A stretch of 64,000 bases of DNA from Avena insularis (Eukaryota; Streptophyta; Magnoliopsida; Poales; Poaceae): the NCBI GenBank assembly GCA_023614405.1, contig CM042686.1:463916740-463980739 (forward strand), given 5' to 3'. The translations under genes and the position numbers were made by a program. Shown here piece by piece: positions 15,701 to 30,400 of this stretch. The notes beneath the pieces were generated by a model. The model was not told where the DNA came from. It made no database searches and saw nothing but the letters and a program-made list of their open reading frames with translations. Every line of letters starts with the position of its first letter. The first letter of the stretch is position 1.

Positions 15701-18700
15701 CACATGCAATGACTCTAGTGCTAGTTTTAGTATAAGAACACACATGCAATGACTCTAGTGGGTCCACATGTAGTTTGTGAAAAGAACACACATGCAATGA
15801 CCACTGGTTGATCCATAAGTGGTTTGTGGAAAGAACACACATGCAATGACCACTTGTTGATCCATAAGTGGTTTGTGGAAAAGAAAACACATGCAATGAC
15901 TCTGGTTGGTCCATATGTGGTTTGTGGAAAGAACACACATGCAGTGACCACTGGTTGATCCATGTGTGGTTTGTGAAATGAACACACATGCAATGCCACT
16001 GGTTGATCCATGTGTGGTTTGTGGAAAGAACACACATGCAATGACTCTAGTGCTAGTTTTAGTATAAGAACACACATGCAATGTCTCTAATGGATCCATA
16101 TGTGGTTTGTGAAAAGAACACACATGCAATGACCACTTGTTGATCCATGTGTGGTTTGTGAAAAGAACACACATGCAATGACTCTAGTGCTAGTTTTAGT
16201 ATAAGAACACACATGCAATGACTCTAGTGGGTCCACATGTAGTTTGTGAAAAGAACACACATGCAATGACCACTTGTTGATCCATAAGTGGTTTGTGGAA
16301 AGAACACACATGCAATGACCACTGGTTGATCCATAAGTGGTTTGTGGAAAAGAAAACACATGCAATGACTCTGGTTGGTCCATATGTGGTTTGTGGAAAG
16401 AACGACATGCAGTAACCACTGGTTGATCCATGTGTGGTTTATGAAATGAACACACATGCAATGCCACTCGTTGATCCATGTGTGGTTTGTGGAAAGAACA
16501 CACATGCAATGACTCTAGTGCTAGTTTTTGTATAAGAACACACATGCAATGTCTCTAATGGATCCATATGTGGTTTGTGAAAAGAACACACATGCAATGA
16601 CCACTTGTTGATCCATGTGTGGTTTGTGAAAAGAACACACATGCAATGACTCTAGTGCTAGTTTTAGTATAAGAACACACATGCAATGACTCTAGTGGGT
16701 CCACATGTAGTTTGTGAAAAGAACACACATGCAATGACCACTTGTTGATCCATAAGTGGTTTGTGGAAAGAACACACATGCAATGACCACTGGTTGATCC
16801 ATAAGTGGTTTGTGGAAAAGAAAACACATGCAATGACTCTGGTTGGTCCATATGTGGTTTGTGGAAAGAACACACATGCAGTGACCACTGGTTGATCCAT
16901 GTGTGGTTTGTGAAATGAACACACATGCAATGCCACTGGTTGATCCATGTGTGGTTTGTGGAAAGAACACACATGCAATGACTCTAGTGCTAGTTTTAGT
17001 ATAAGAACACACATGCAATGTCTCTAATGGATCCATATGTGGTTTGTGAAAAGAACACACATGCAATGACCACTTGTTGATCCATGTGTGGTTTGTGAAA
17101 AGAACACACATGCAATGACTCTAGTGCTAGTTTTAGTATAAGAACACACATGCAATGACTCTAGTGGGTCCACATGTAGTTTGTGAAAAGAACACACATG
17201 CAATGACCACTGGTTGATCCATAAGTGGTTTGTGGAAAGAACACACATGCAATGACCACTGGTTGATCCATAAGTGGTTTGTGGAAAAGAAAACACATGC
17301 AATGACTCTGGTTGGTCCATATGTGGTTTGTGGAAAGAACACACATGCAGTAACCACTGGTTGATCCATGTGTGGTTTGTGAAATGAACGCACATGCAAT
17401 GCCACTGGTTGATCCATGTGTGGTTTGTGGAAAGAACACACTTGCAATGACTCTAGTGGTAGTTTTAGTATAAGAACACACATGCAATGTCTCTAATGGA
17501 TCCATATGTGGTTTGTGAAAAGAACACACATGCAATGACCACTTGTTGATCCATGTGTGGTTTGTGAAAAGAACACCCATGCAATGACTCTAGTGCTAGT
17601 TTTAGTATAAGAACATACATGCAATGACTCTAGTGGGTCCACATGTAGTTTGTGAAAAGAACACACATGCAATGACCACTGGTTGATCCATAAGTGGTTT
17701 GTGGAAAGAACACACATGCAATGACCACTGGTTGATCCATAAGTGGTTTGTGGAAAAGAAAACACATGCAATGACTCTGGTTGGTCCATATGTGGTTTGT
17801 GGAAAGAACACACATGCAATGACTCTGGTTGATCCATGTGTGGTTTGTGAAATGAACACACATGCAATGCCACTGGTTGATCCATGTGTGGTTTGTGGAA
17901 AGAACACACATGCAATGACTCTAGTGCTAGTTTTAGTATAAGAACACACATGCAATGTCTCTAATGGATCCATATGTGGTTTGTGAAAAGAACACACATG
18001 CAATGACCACTTGTTGATCCATGTGTGGTTTGTGAAAAGAACACACATGCAATGACTCTAGTGCTAGTTTTAGTATAAGAACACACATGCAATGACTCTA
18101 GTGGGTCCACATGTAGTTTGTGAAAAGAACACACATGCAATGACCACTTGTTGATCCATAAGTGGTTTGTGGAAAGAACACACATGCAATGACCACTGGT
18201 TGATCCATAAGTGGTTTGTGGAAAAGAAAACACATGCAATGACTCTGGTTGGTCCATATGTGGTTTGTGGAAAGAACACACATGCAGTGACCACTGGTTG
18301 ATCCATGTGTGGTTTGTGAAATGAACACACATGCAATGCCACTGGTTGATCCATGTGTGGTTTGTGGAAAGAACACACATGCAATGACTCTAGTGCTAGT
18401 TTTAGTATAAGAACACACATGCAATGTCTCTAATGGATCCATATGTGGTTTGTGAAAAGAACACACATGCAATGACCACTTGTTGATCCATGTGTGGTTT
18501 GTGAAAAGAACACCCATGCAATGACTCTAGTGCTAGTTTTAGTATAAGAACACACATGCAATGACTCTAGTGGGTCCACATGTAGTTTGTGAAAATAACA
18601 CACATGCAATGACCACTTGTTGATCCATAAGTGGTTTGTGGAAAGAACACACATGCAATGACCACTGGTTGATCCATAAGTGGTTTGTGAAAAGAAAACA

Positions 18701-20599
18701 CATGCAATGACTCTGGTTGGTCCATATGTGGTTTGTGGAAAGAACACACATGCAGTGACCACTGGTTGATCCATGTGTGGTTTGTGAAATGAACACACAT
18801 GCAATGCCACTGGTTGATCCATGTGTGGTTTGTGGAAAGAACACACATGCAATGACTCTAGTGATAGTTTTTTTATAGGAACACACATGCAATGTCTCTA
18901 ATGGATCCATATGTGGTTTGCGAAAAGAACACACATGCAATGACCACTTGTTGATCCATGTGTGGTTTGTGAAAAGAACACACATGCAATGACTCTAGTG
19001 CTAGTTTTAGTATAAGAACACACATGCAATGACTCTAGTGGGTCCACATGTAGTTTGTGAAAAGAACACACATGCAATGACCACTGGTTGATCCATAAGT
19101 GGTTTGTGGAAAGAACACACATGCAATGACCACTGGTTGATCCATAAGTGGTTTGTGGAAAAGAAAACACATGCAATGACTCTGGTTGGTCCATATGTGG
19201 TTTGTGGAAAGAACACACATGTAGTAACCACTGGTTGATCCATGTGTGGTTTGTGAAATGAACGCACATGCAATGCCACTGGTTGATCCATGTGTGGTTT
19301 GTGGAAAGAACACACTTGCAATGACTCTAGTGGTAGTTTTAGTATAAGAACACACATGCAATGTCTCTAATGGATCCATATGTGGTTTGTGAAAAGAACA
19401 CACATGCAATGACCACTTGTTGATCCATGTGTGGTTTGTGAAAAGAACACCCATGCAATGACTCTAGTGCTAGTTTTAGTATAAGAACATACATGCAATG
19501 ACTCTAGTGGGTCCACATGTAGTTTGTGAAAAGAACACACATGCAATAACCACTGGTTGATCCATAAGTGGTTTGTGGAAAGAACACACATGCAATGACC
19601 ACTGGTTGATCCATAAGCGGTTTGTGGAAAAGAAAACACATGCAATGACTCTGGTTGGTCCATATGTGGTTTGTGGAAAGAACACACATGCAATGACTCT
19701 GGTTGGTCCATATGTGGTTTGTGGAAAGAACACACATGCAGTGACCACTGGTTGATCCATGTGCGGTTTGTGAAATGAACACACATGCAATGCCACTGGT
19801 TGATCCATGTGTGGTTTGTGGAAAGAACACACATGCAATGACTCTAGTGATAGTTTTTTTATAGGAACACACATGCAATGACTCTAATGGATCCATATGT
19901 GGTTTGTGAAAAGAACACACATGCAATGACCACTTGTTGATCCATGTGTGGTTTGTGAAAAGAACACACATGCAATGACTCTAGTGCTAGTTTTAGTATA
20001 AGAACACACATGCAATGACTCTAGTGGGTCCACATGTAGTTTGTGAATAGAACACACATGCAATGACCATTGGTTGATCCATAAGTGGGTTGTGGAAAGA
20101 ACACACATGAAATGACCACTTGTTGATCCATAAGTGGTTTGTGGAAAAGAAAACACATGCAATGACTCTAGTGCTAGTTTTAGTATAAGAACATACATGC
20201 AATGACTCTAGTGGGTCCACATGTAGTTTCTGAAAAGAACACACATGCAATAACCACTGGTTGATCCATAAGTGGTTTGTGGAAAGAAAACACATGGAAT
20301 GACTCTGGTTGGTCCATATGTGGTTTATGGAAAGAACACACATGCATTGACCACTGGTTGATCTATATGTGGCTTGTGAAAAGAAGACACATGCAATGCC
20401 ACTGGTTGATCCATGTGTGGTTTGTGGAAAGAACACACATGCAATGACTCTAGTGGTAGTTTTAGTATAAGATCACACATGCAATGACTCTAATGGATCC
20501 ATATGTGGTTTGTGAAAAGAACACACATGCAATGACCACTTGTTGATCCATGTGTGGTTTGTGAAAAGAACACACATGCAATGACTCTAGTGCTAGTTT

Positions 20600-22400
20600 T
20601 ATTATAAGAACACACATGCAATGACTCTAGTGGGTCCACATGTAGTTTGTGAAAAGAACACACATGCAATGACCACTTGTTGATCCATAAGTTGTTTGTG
20701 GAAAAGAACACACATGCAATGAACACTAGTTGATCAATGTGTGGTTTGTGCAAAAGAACACATGCAATGAATCTGGTTGGTCCGTATGTGGTTTGTGGAA
20801 AGAACACACATGAAGTGACCACTGGTTGATCCATGTGTGGTTTGTGAAATGAACACACATGCAATGCCACTAGTTGATCCATGTGTGGTTTGTGGAAAGA
20901 ACACACATGCAATGACTCTAGTGCCAGTTTTTGTATAAGAGAACACATGCAATGTCTCTAATGGATCCATATGTGGTTTGTGATAAGAATACACATGCAA
21001 TGACTCTAGTGCGTCCACATGTAGTTTGTGAAAATAACGCACATGCAATGACCACTGGTTGATCCATAAGTGGTTTGTGGAAAGAACACACATGCAATGA
21101 CCACTGGTTGATCCATAAGTGGTTTGTGGAAAAGAAAACACATGCAATGACTCTGGTTGGTCCATATGTGGTTTGTGGAAAGAACACACATGCAGTGACC
21201 ACTGGTTGATCCATGTGTGGTTTGTGAAATGAACACACATGCAATGCCACTAGTTGATCCATGTGTGGTTTGTGGAAAGGACACACATGCAATGACTCTA
21301 GTGCTAGTTTTAGTATAAGAACACACATGCAATGTCTCTAATGGATCCATATGTGGTTTGTGAAAAGAACACACATGCAATGACCACTTGTTGATCCATG
21401 TGTGGTTTGTGAAAAGAACACCCATGCAATGACTCTAGTGCTAGTTTTAGTATAAGAACATACATGCAATGACTCTAGTGGGTCCACATGTAGTTTGTGA
21501 AAAGAACACACATGCAATGACCACTAGTTGATACATAAGTGGTTTGTGGAAAGAACACACATGCAATGACCACTGGTTGATCCATAAGTGGTTTTTGGAA
21601 AAGAACACACATGCAATGACCACTGGTTGATCCATAAGTTGTTTGTGGAAAAGAACACACATGCAATGAACACTGGTTGATCAATGTGTGGTTTGTGCAA
21701 AAGAACACATGCAATGAATCTGGTTGGTCCGTATGTGGTTTGTGGAAAGAACACACATGCAGTGACCACTGGTTGATCCATGTGTGGTTTGTAAAATTAA
21801 CACACATGCAATGCCACTGGTTGATCCATGTGTGGTTTGTGGAAAGAACACACATGCAATGACTCTAGTGCCAGTTTTTGTATAAGAACACACATGCAAT
21901 GTCTCTAATGGATCCATATGTGGTTTGTGATAAGAACACACATGCAATGACTCTAGTGGGTCCACATGTAGTTTGTGAAAATAACACACATGCAATGACC
22001 ACTTGTTGATCCATAAGTGGTTTGTGGAAAGAACACACATGCAATGACCACTTGTTGATCCATAAGTGGTTTGTGGAAAAGAAAACACATGCAATGACTC
22101 TGGTTGGTCCATATGTGGTTTGTGGAAAGAACACACATGCAGTGACCACTGGTTGATCCATGTGTGGTTTGTGAAATGAACACACATGCAATGCCACTGG
22201 TTGATCCATGTGTGGTTTGTGGAAAGAACACACATGCAATGACTCTAGTGCTAGTTTTTGTATAAGAACACACATGCAATGTCTCTAATGGATCCATATG
22301 TGGTTTGTGAAAAGAACACACATGCAATGACCACTTGTTGATCCATGTGTGGTTTGTGAAAAGAACACACATGCAATGACTCTAGTGCTAGTTTTAGTAT
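20600..22400. repeat. Rearranged satellite patch with chimeric monomers
   Basis: Within the otherwise uniform core, this patch holds chimeric monomers: one reading AACACTGGTTGATCAATGTG followed by GTGCAAAAGAACACATG, and a partner with GAATCTGGTTGGTCCGTATG. The pair occurs at about 20715-20790 and 21667-21745, some 945 bp apart. A matching patch lies at 36.3-38.1 kb. Short monomers here read CCAGTTTTTGTATAAG. Confidence 0.75.
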
Positions 22401-25400
22401 AAGAACACACATGCAATGACTCTAGTGGGTCCACATGTAGTTTGTGAAAAGAACACACATGCAATGACCACTGGTTGATCCATAAGTGGTTTGTGGAAAG
22501 AACACACATGCAATGACCACTGGTTGATCCATAAGTGGTTTGTGGAAAAGAAAACACATGCAATGACTCTGGTTGGTCCATATGTGGTTTGTGGAAAGAA
22601 CACACATGCAATGACCACTGGTTGATCCATATGTGGTTTGTGAAAAGAACACACATGCAATGCCACTAGTTGATCCATGTGTGGTTTGTGGAAAGAACAC
22701 ACATGCAATGACTCTAGTGATAGTTTTTTTATAGGAACACACATGCAATGTCTCTAATGGATCCATATGTGGTTTGCGAAAAGAACACACATGCAATGAC
22801 TCTAGTGGGTCCACATGTAGTTTCTGAAAAGAACACACATGCAATAACCACTGGTTGATCCATAAGTGGTTTGTGGAAAGAACACACATGCAATGACCAC
22901 TGGTTGATCCATAAGTGGTTTGTGGAAAAGAAAACACATGCAATGACTCTGGTTGGTCCATATGTGGTTTGTGGAAAGAACACACATGCAATGACCACTG
23001 GTTGATCCATGTGTGGTTTGTGAAATGAACACACATGCAATGCCACTGGTTGATCCATGTGTGGTTTGTGGAAAGAACACACATGCAATGACTCTAGTGC
23101 TAGTTTTAGTATAAGAACACACATGCAATGACTCTAATGGATCCATATGTGGTTTGTGAAAAGAACACACATGCAATGACCACTTGTTGATCCATGTGTG
23201 GTTTGTGAAAAGAACACACATGCAATGACTCTAGTGCTAGTTTTAGTATAAGAACACACATGCAATGACTCTAGTGGGTCCACATGTAGTTTGTGAAAAG
23301 AACACACATGCAATGACCACTGGTTGATCCATAAGTGGTTTGTGGAAAGAACACACATGAAATGACCACTGGTTGATCCATAAGTGGTTTGTGGAAAGAA
23401 AACACATGCAATGACTCTGGTTGGTCCATATGTGGTTTGTGGAAAGAACACACATGCAATGACCACTGGTTGATCCATGTGTGGTTTGTGAAATGAACAC
23501 ACATGCAATGCCACTGGTTGATCCATGTGTGGTTTGTGGAAAGAACACACATGCAATGACTCTAGTGCTAGTTTTAGTATAAGAACACACATGCAATGTC
23601 TCTAATGGATCCATATGTGGTTTGTGAAAAGAACACACATGCAATGACCACTTGTTGATCCATGTGTGGTTTGTGAAAAGAACACACATGCAATGACTCT
23701 AGTGCTAGTTTTAGTATAAGAACACACATGCAATGACTCTAGTGGGTCCACATGTAGTTTGTGAAAAGAACACACATGCAATGACCACTGGTTGATCCAT
23801 AAGTGGTTTGTGGAAAGAACACACATGCAATGACCACTGGTTGATCCATAAGTGGTTTGTGGAAAAGAAAACACATGCAATGACTCTGGTTGGTCCATAT
23901 GTGGTTTGTGGAAAGAACACACATGCAGTGACCACTGGTTGATCCATGTGTGGTTTGTGAAATGAACACACATGCAATGCCACTGGTTGATCCATGTGTG
24001 GTTTGTGGAAAGAACACACATGCAATGACTCTAGTGCTAGTTTTAGTATAAGAACACACGTGCAATGTCTGTAATGGATCCATATGTGGTTTGTGAAAAG
24101 AACACACATGCAATGACCACTTGTTGATCCATGTGTGGTTTGTGAAAAGAACACCAATGCAATGACTCTAGTGCTAGTTTTAGTATAAGAACATACATGC
24201 AATGACCCTAGTGGGTCCACATGTAGTTTGTGAAAAGAACACCCATGCAATAACCACTGGTTAATCCATAAGTGGTTTTGTGGAAAGAACACACATGCAA
24301 TGACCACTAGTTGATCCATAAGTGGTTTGTGGAAAAGAAAACACATTCAGTGACTCTGGTTGGTCCATATGTGGTTTGTGGAAAGAACACACATGCATTG
24401 ACCACTGGTTGATCCATATGTGGCTTGTGAAAAGAACACACATGCAATGCCACTGGTTGATCCATGTGTGGTTTGTGCAAAGAACACACATGCAATGACT
24501 CTAGTGGTAGTTTTAGTATAAGATCACACATGCAATGTCTCTAATGGAACCATATGTGGTTTGTGAAAAGAACACACATGCAATGACCACTTGTTGATCC
24601 ATGTGTGGTTTGTGAAAAGAACACACATGCAATGACTCTAGTGCTAGTTTTAGTATAAGAACACACATACAATGACTCTAGTGGGTCCACATGTAGTTTG
24701 TGAAAAGAACACACATGCAATGACCACTCGTTGATCCATAAGTGGTTTGTGGAAAGAACACACATGCAATGACCACTGGTTGATCCATAAGTGGTTCGTG
24801 GAAAAGAAAACACATGCAATGACTCTGGTTGGTCCATATGTGGTTTATGGAAAGAACACACATGCAGTGACCACTAGTTGATCCATGTGTGGTTTGTGAA
24901 ATGAACATACATGCAATGCCACTGGTTGATCCATGTGTGGTTTGTGGAAAGAACACACATGCAATGACTCTAGTGCTAGTTTTAGTATAAGAACACACAT
25001 GCAATGTCTCTAATGGATCCATATGTGGTTTGTGAAAAGAACACACATGCAATGACCACTTGTTGATCCATGTGTGGTTTGTGAAAAGAACACCCATGCA
25101 ATGACTCTAGTGCTAGTTTTAGTATAAGAACACACATGCAATGACTCTAGTGGGTCCACATGTAGTTTGTGAAAAGAACACACATGCAATGACCACTGGT
25201 TGATCCATAAGTGGTTTGTGGAAAGAACACACATGCAATGACCACTGTTTGATCCATAAGCGTTTTAAAGAAAACACATGCAATGACTCTGGTTGGTCCA
25301 TATGCGGTTTGTGGAAACAACACACATGCAGTGACCACTGGTTGATCCATATGTGGTTTGTGGAAAGAACACACATGCAGTAACCACTTGTTGATCCATG

Positions 25401-27015
25401 TGTGGTTTGTGAAAAGAACACACATGCAATGACTCTAGTGCTAGTTTTAGTATAAGAACACACATGCAATGTCTCTAATGGATCTATATGTGGTTTGTGG
25501 AAAAGAACACACATGTAATGACCACTTGTTGAACCATGTGTGGTTTGTGAAAAGAACACACATGTAATGACTCTAGTGCTAGTTTTAGTATAAGATCACA
25601 CATGCAATGACTCTAATGGATCCATATGTGGTTTGTGAAAAGAACACACATGCAATGACCACTTGTTGATCCATGTGTGGTTTGTGGAAAGAACACACAT
25701 GCAATGACTCTAGTGCTAGTTTTAGTATAAGAACACACATGCAATGACTCTAGTGGGTCCACATGTAGTTTGTGAAAAGAACACACATGCAATGACCACT
25801 GGTTGATCCATAAGTGGTTTGTGGAAAGAACACACATGCAATGACCACTTGTTGATCCATAAGTGGTTAGTGGAAAAGAAAACACATGCAATGACTCTGG
25901 TTGGTCCATATGTGGTTTGTGGAAAGAACACACATGCAGTGACCACTGGTTGATCCATGTGTGGTTTGTGAAATGAACACACATGCAATGCCACTGGTTG
26001 ATCCATGTGTGGTTTGTGGAAAGAACACACATGCAATGACTCTAGTGCTAGTTTTAGTATAAGAACACACATGCAATGTCTCTAATGGATCCATATGTGG
26101 TTTGTGAAAAGAACACACATGCAGTGACCACTTGTTGATCCATGTGTGGTTTGTGAAAAGAACACACATGCAATGACTCTAGTGCTAGTTTTAGTATAAG
26201 AACACACATGCAATGACTCTAGTGGGTCCACATGTAGTTTGTGAAAAGAACACACATGCAATGACCACTGGTTGATCCATAAGTGGTTTGTTATAAGAAC
26301 ACACATGCAATGACCACTTGTTGATCCATAAGTGGTTAGTGGAAAAGAAAACACATGCAATGACTCTGGTTGGTCCATATGTGGTTTGTGGAAAGAACAC
26401 ACATGCAGTAACCACTGGTTGATCCATGTGTGGTTTGTGAAATGAACACACATGCAATGCCACTGGTTGATCCATGTGTGGTTTGTGGAAAGAACACACA
26501 TGCAATAACTCTAGTGCTAGTTTTAGTATAAGAACACACATGCAATGTCTCTAATGGATCCATATGTGGTTTGTGAAAAGAACACACATGCAGTGACCAC
26601 TTGTTGATCCATGTGTGGTTTGTGAAAAGAACACACATGCAATGACTCTAGTGCTAGTTTTAGTATAAGAACACACACGCAATGACTCTAGTGGGTCCAC
26701 ATGTAGTTTGTGAAAAGAACACACGTGCAATGACCACTGGTTGATCCATAAGTGGTTTGTGGAAAGAACACACATGCAATGACCACTGGTTGATCCATAA
26801 GTGGTTTGTGGAAAGAACACACATGCAATGACTCTGGTTGGTCCATATGTGGTTTGTGGAAAGAACACACATGCAGTGACCACTGGTTGATCCATGTGTG
26901 GTTTGTGAAATGAACACACATGCAATGCCACTGGTTGATCCATGTGTGGTTTGTGGAAAGAACACACATGCAATGACTCTAGTGCTAGTTTTAGTATAAG
27001 AACACACATGCAATG

Positions 27016-27484
27016 TCTCTAATGGATCCATATGTGGTTTGTGAAAAGAACACACATGCAATGACCACTTGTTGATCCATGTGTGGTTTGTGAAAAGAAC
27101 ACACATGCAATGACTCTAGTGCTAGTTTTAGTATAAGAACACACATGCAATGACTCTAGTGGGTCCACATGTAGTTTGTGAAAAGAACACACATGCAATG
27201 ACCACTGGTTGATCCATAAGTGGTTTGTGGAAAGAACACACATGCAATGACCACTGGTTGATCCATAAGTGGTTTGTGGAAAAGAAAACACATGCAATGA
27301 CTCTGGTTGGTCCATATGTGGTTTGTGGAAAGAACACACATGCAATGACCACTGGTTGATCCATGTGTGGTTTGTGAAATGAACACACATGCAATGCCAC
27401 TGGTTGATCCATGTGTGGTTTGTGGAAAGAACACACATGCAATGACTCTAGTGCTAGTTTTAGTATAAGAACACACATGCAATG
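27016..27484. repeat. Reference 469-bp higher-order repeat (ten monomers)
   Basis: This is a clean example of the repeat unit. Monomer boundaries, cut after each CAATG-type end, are: m1 27016-27063 (48 bp, starts TCTCTAATGG), m2 27064-27112 (49, ACCACTTGTT), m3 27113-27152 (40, ACTCTAGTGCTAG), m4 27153-27200 (48, ACTCTAGTGGGTCC), m5 27201-27249 (49, ACCACTGGTT), m6 27250-27299 (50, same start but AAAAGAAAACAC tail), m7 27300-27347 (48, ACTCTGGTTGG), m8 27348-27396 (49, GTGAAATGAACAC tail), m9 27397-27444 (48, CCACTGGTTG), m10 27445-27484 (40, short class again). The next unit begins with TCTCTAATGG at 27485, exactly 469 bp later. The consensus contains no CpG. Confidence 0.95.
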
Positions 27485-30400
27485 TCTCTAATGGATCCAT
27501 ATGTGGTTTGTGAAAAGAACACACATGCAATGACCACTTGTTGATCCATGTGTGGTTTGTGAAAAGAACACACATGCAATGACTCTAGTGCTAGTTTTAG
27601 TATAAGAACACACATGCAATGACTCTAGTGGGTCCACATGTAGTTTGTGAAAAGAACACACATGCAATGACCACTGGTTGATCCATAAGTGGTTTGTGGA
27701 AAGAACACACATGCAATGACCACTAGTTGATCCATAAGTGGTTTGTGGAAAGAAAACACATGCAATGACTCTGGTTGGTCCATATGTGGTTTGTGGAAAG
27801 AACACACATGCAGTGACCACTGGTTGATCCATGTGTGGTTTGTGAAATGAACACACATGCAATGCCACTGGTTGATCCATGTGTGGTTTGTGGAAAGAAC
27901 ACACATGCAATGACTCTAGTGCTAGTTTTAGTATAAGAACACACATGCAATGTCTCTAATGGATCCATATGTGGTTTGTGAAAAGAACACACATGCAATG
28001 ACCACTTGTTGATCCATGTGTGGTTTGTGAAAAGAACACACATGCAATGACTCTAGTGCTAGTTTTATTATAAGAACACACATGCAATGACTCTAGTGGG
28101 TCCACATGTAGTTTGTGAAAAGGACACACATGCAATGACCACTCGTTGATCCATGAGTGGTTTGTGGAAAGAACATACATGCAATGACCACTGGTTGATC
28201 CATAAGTGGTTTGTGGAAAAAAAACACATGCAATGACTCTAGTTGGTCCATATGTGGTTTGTGGAAAGAACACACAAGAACTGACCACTGGTTGATCCAT
28301 GTGTGGTTTGTGAAATGAACATACATGCAATGCCACTGGTTGATCCATGTGTGGTTTGTGGAAAGAACACACATGCAATGACTCTAGTGCTAGTTTTAGT
28401 ATAAGAACACACATGCAATGTCTCTAATGGATCCATATGTGGTTTGTGAAAAGAACACACATGCAATGACCACTTGTTGATCCATAAGTGGTTTGTGGAA
28501 AGAACACACATGCGATGACTCTGGTTGATCCATAAGCGGTTTGTGGAAAAGAAAACACATGCAGTGACTCTGGTTGGTCCATATGTGGTTTGTGGAAAGA
28601 ACACACATGCAATGACTCTGGTTGGTCCATATGTGGTTTGTGGAAAGAACACACATGCAGTGACCACTGGTTGATCCATGTGTGGTTTGTGAAATGAACA
28701 CACATTGCAATGACTCTAGTGCTAGTTTTAGTATAAGAACACACATGCAATGTCTCTAATGGATCCATATGTGGTTTGTGAAAAGAACACACATGCAATG
28801 ACCACTTGTTGATCCATGTGTGGTTTGTGAAAAGAACACACATGCAATGACTCTAGTGCTAGTTTTAGTATAAGAACACACATGCAATGACTCTAGTGGG
28901 TCCACATGTAGTTTGTGAAAAGAACACACATGCAATGACCACTGGTTGATCCATAAGTGGTTTGTGGAAAGAACACACATGCAATGACCACTGGTTGATC
29001 CATAAGTGGTTTGTGGAAAAGAAAACACATGCAATGACTCTGGTTGGTCCATATGTGGTTTGTGGAAAGAACACACATGCAGTGACCACTGGTTGATCCA
29101 TGTGTGGTTTGTGAAATGAACACACATGCAATGCCACTGGTTGATCCATGTGTGGTTTGTGGAAAGAACACACATGCAATGACTCTAGTGCTAGTTTTTG
29201 TATAAGAACACACATGCAATGTCTCTAATGGATCCATATGTGGTTTGTGAAAAGAACACACATGCAATGACCACTTGTTGATCCATGTGTGGTTTGTGAA
29301 AAGAACACACATGCAATGACTCTAGTGCTAGTTTTAGTATAAGAACACACATGCAATGACTCTAGTGGGTCCACATGTAGTTTGTGAAAAGAACACACAT
29401 GCAATGACCACTGGTTGATCCATAAGTGGTTTGTGGAAAGAACACACATGCAATGACCACTTGTTGATCCATAAGTGGTTTGTGGAAAGAACACACATGC
29501 AATGACTCTGGTTGGTCCATATGTGGTTTGTGGAAAGAACACACATGCAGTGACCACTGGTTGATCCATGTGTGGTTTGTGAAATGAACACACATGCAAT
29601 GCCACTGGTTGATCCATGTGTGGTTTGTGGAAAGAACACACATGCAATGACTCTAGTGCTAGTTTTAGTATAAGAACACACATGCAATGTCTCTAATGGA
29701 TCCATATGTGGTTTGTGAAAAGAACACACATGCAATGACCACTTGTTGATCCATGTGTGATTTGTGAAAAAAAACACCCATGCAATGACTCTAGTGCTAG
29801 TTTTAGTATAAGAACATACATGCAATGACTCTAGTGGGTCCACATGTAGTTTGTGAAAAGAACACACATGCAATGACCACTGGTTGATCCATAAGTGGTT
29901 TGTGGAAAGAACACACATGCAATGACCACTGGTTGATCCATAAGTGGTTTGTGGAAAAGAAAACACATGCAATGACTCTGGTTGGTCCATATGTGGTTTG
30001 TGGAAAGAACACACATGCAGTGACCACTGGTTGATCCATGTGTGGTTTGTGAAATGAACACACATGCAATGCCACTGGTTGATCCATGTGTGGTTTGTGG
30101 AAAGAACACACATGCAATGACTCTAGTGCTAGTTTTTGTATAAGAACACACATGCAATGTCTCTAATGGATCCATATGTGGTTTGTGAAAAGAACACACA
30201 TGCAATGACCACTTGTTGATCCATGTGTGGTTTGTGAAAAGAACACACATGCAATGACTCTAGTGCTAGTTTTAGTATAAGAACACACATGCAATGACTC
30301 TAGTGGGTCCACATGTAGTTTGTGAAAAGAACACACATGCAATGACCACTGGTTGATCCATAAGTGGTTTGTGGAAAGAACACACATGCAATGACCACTT

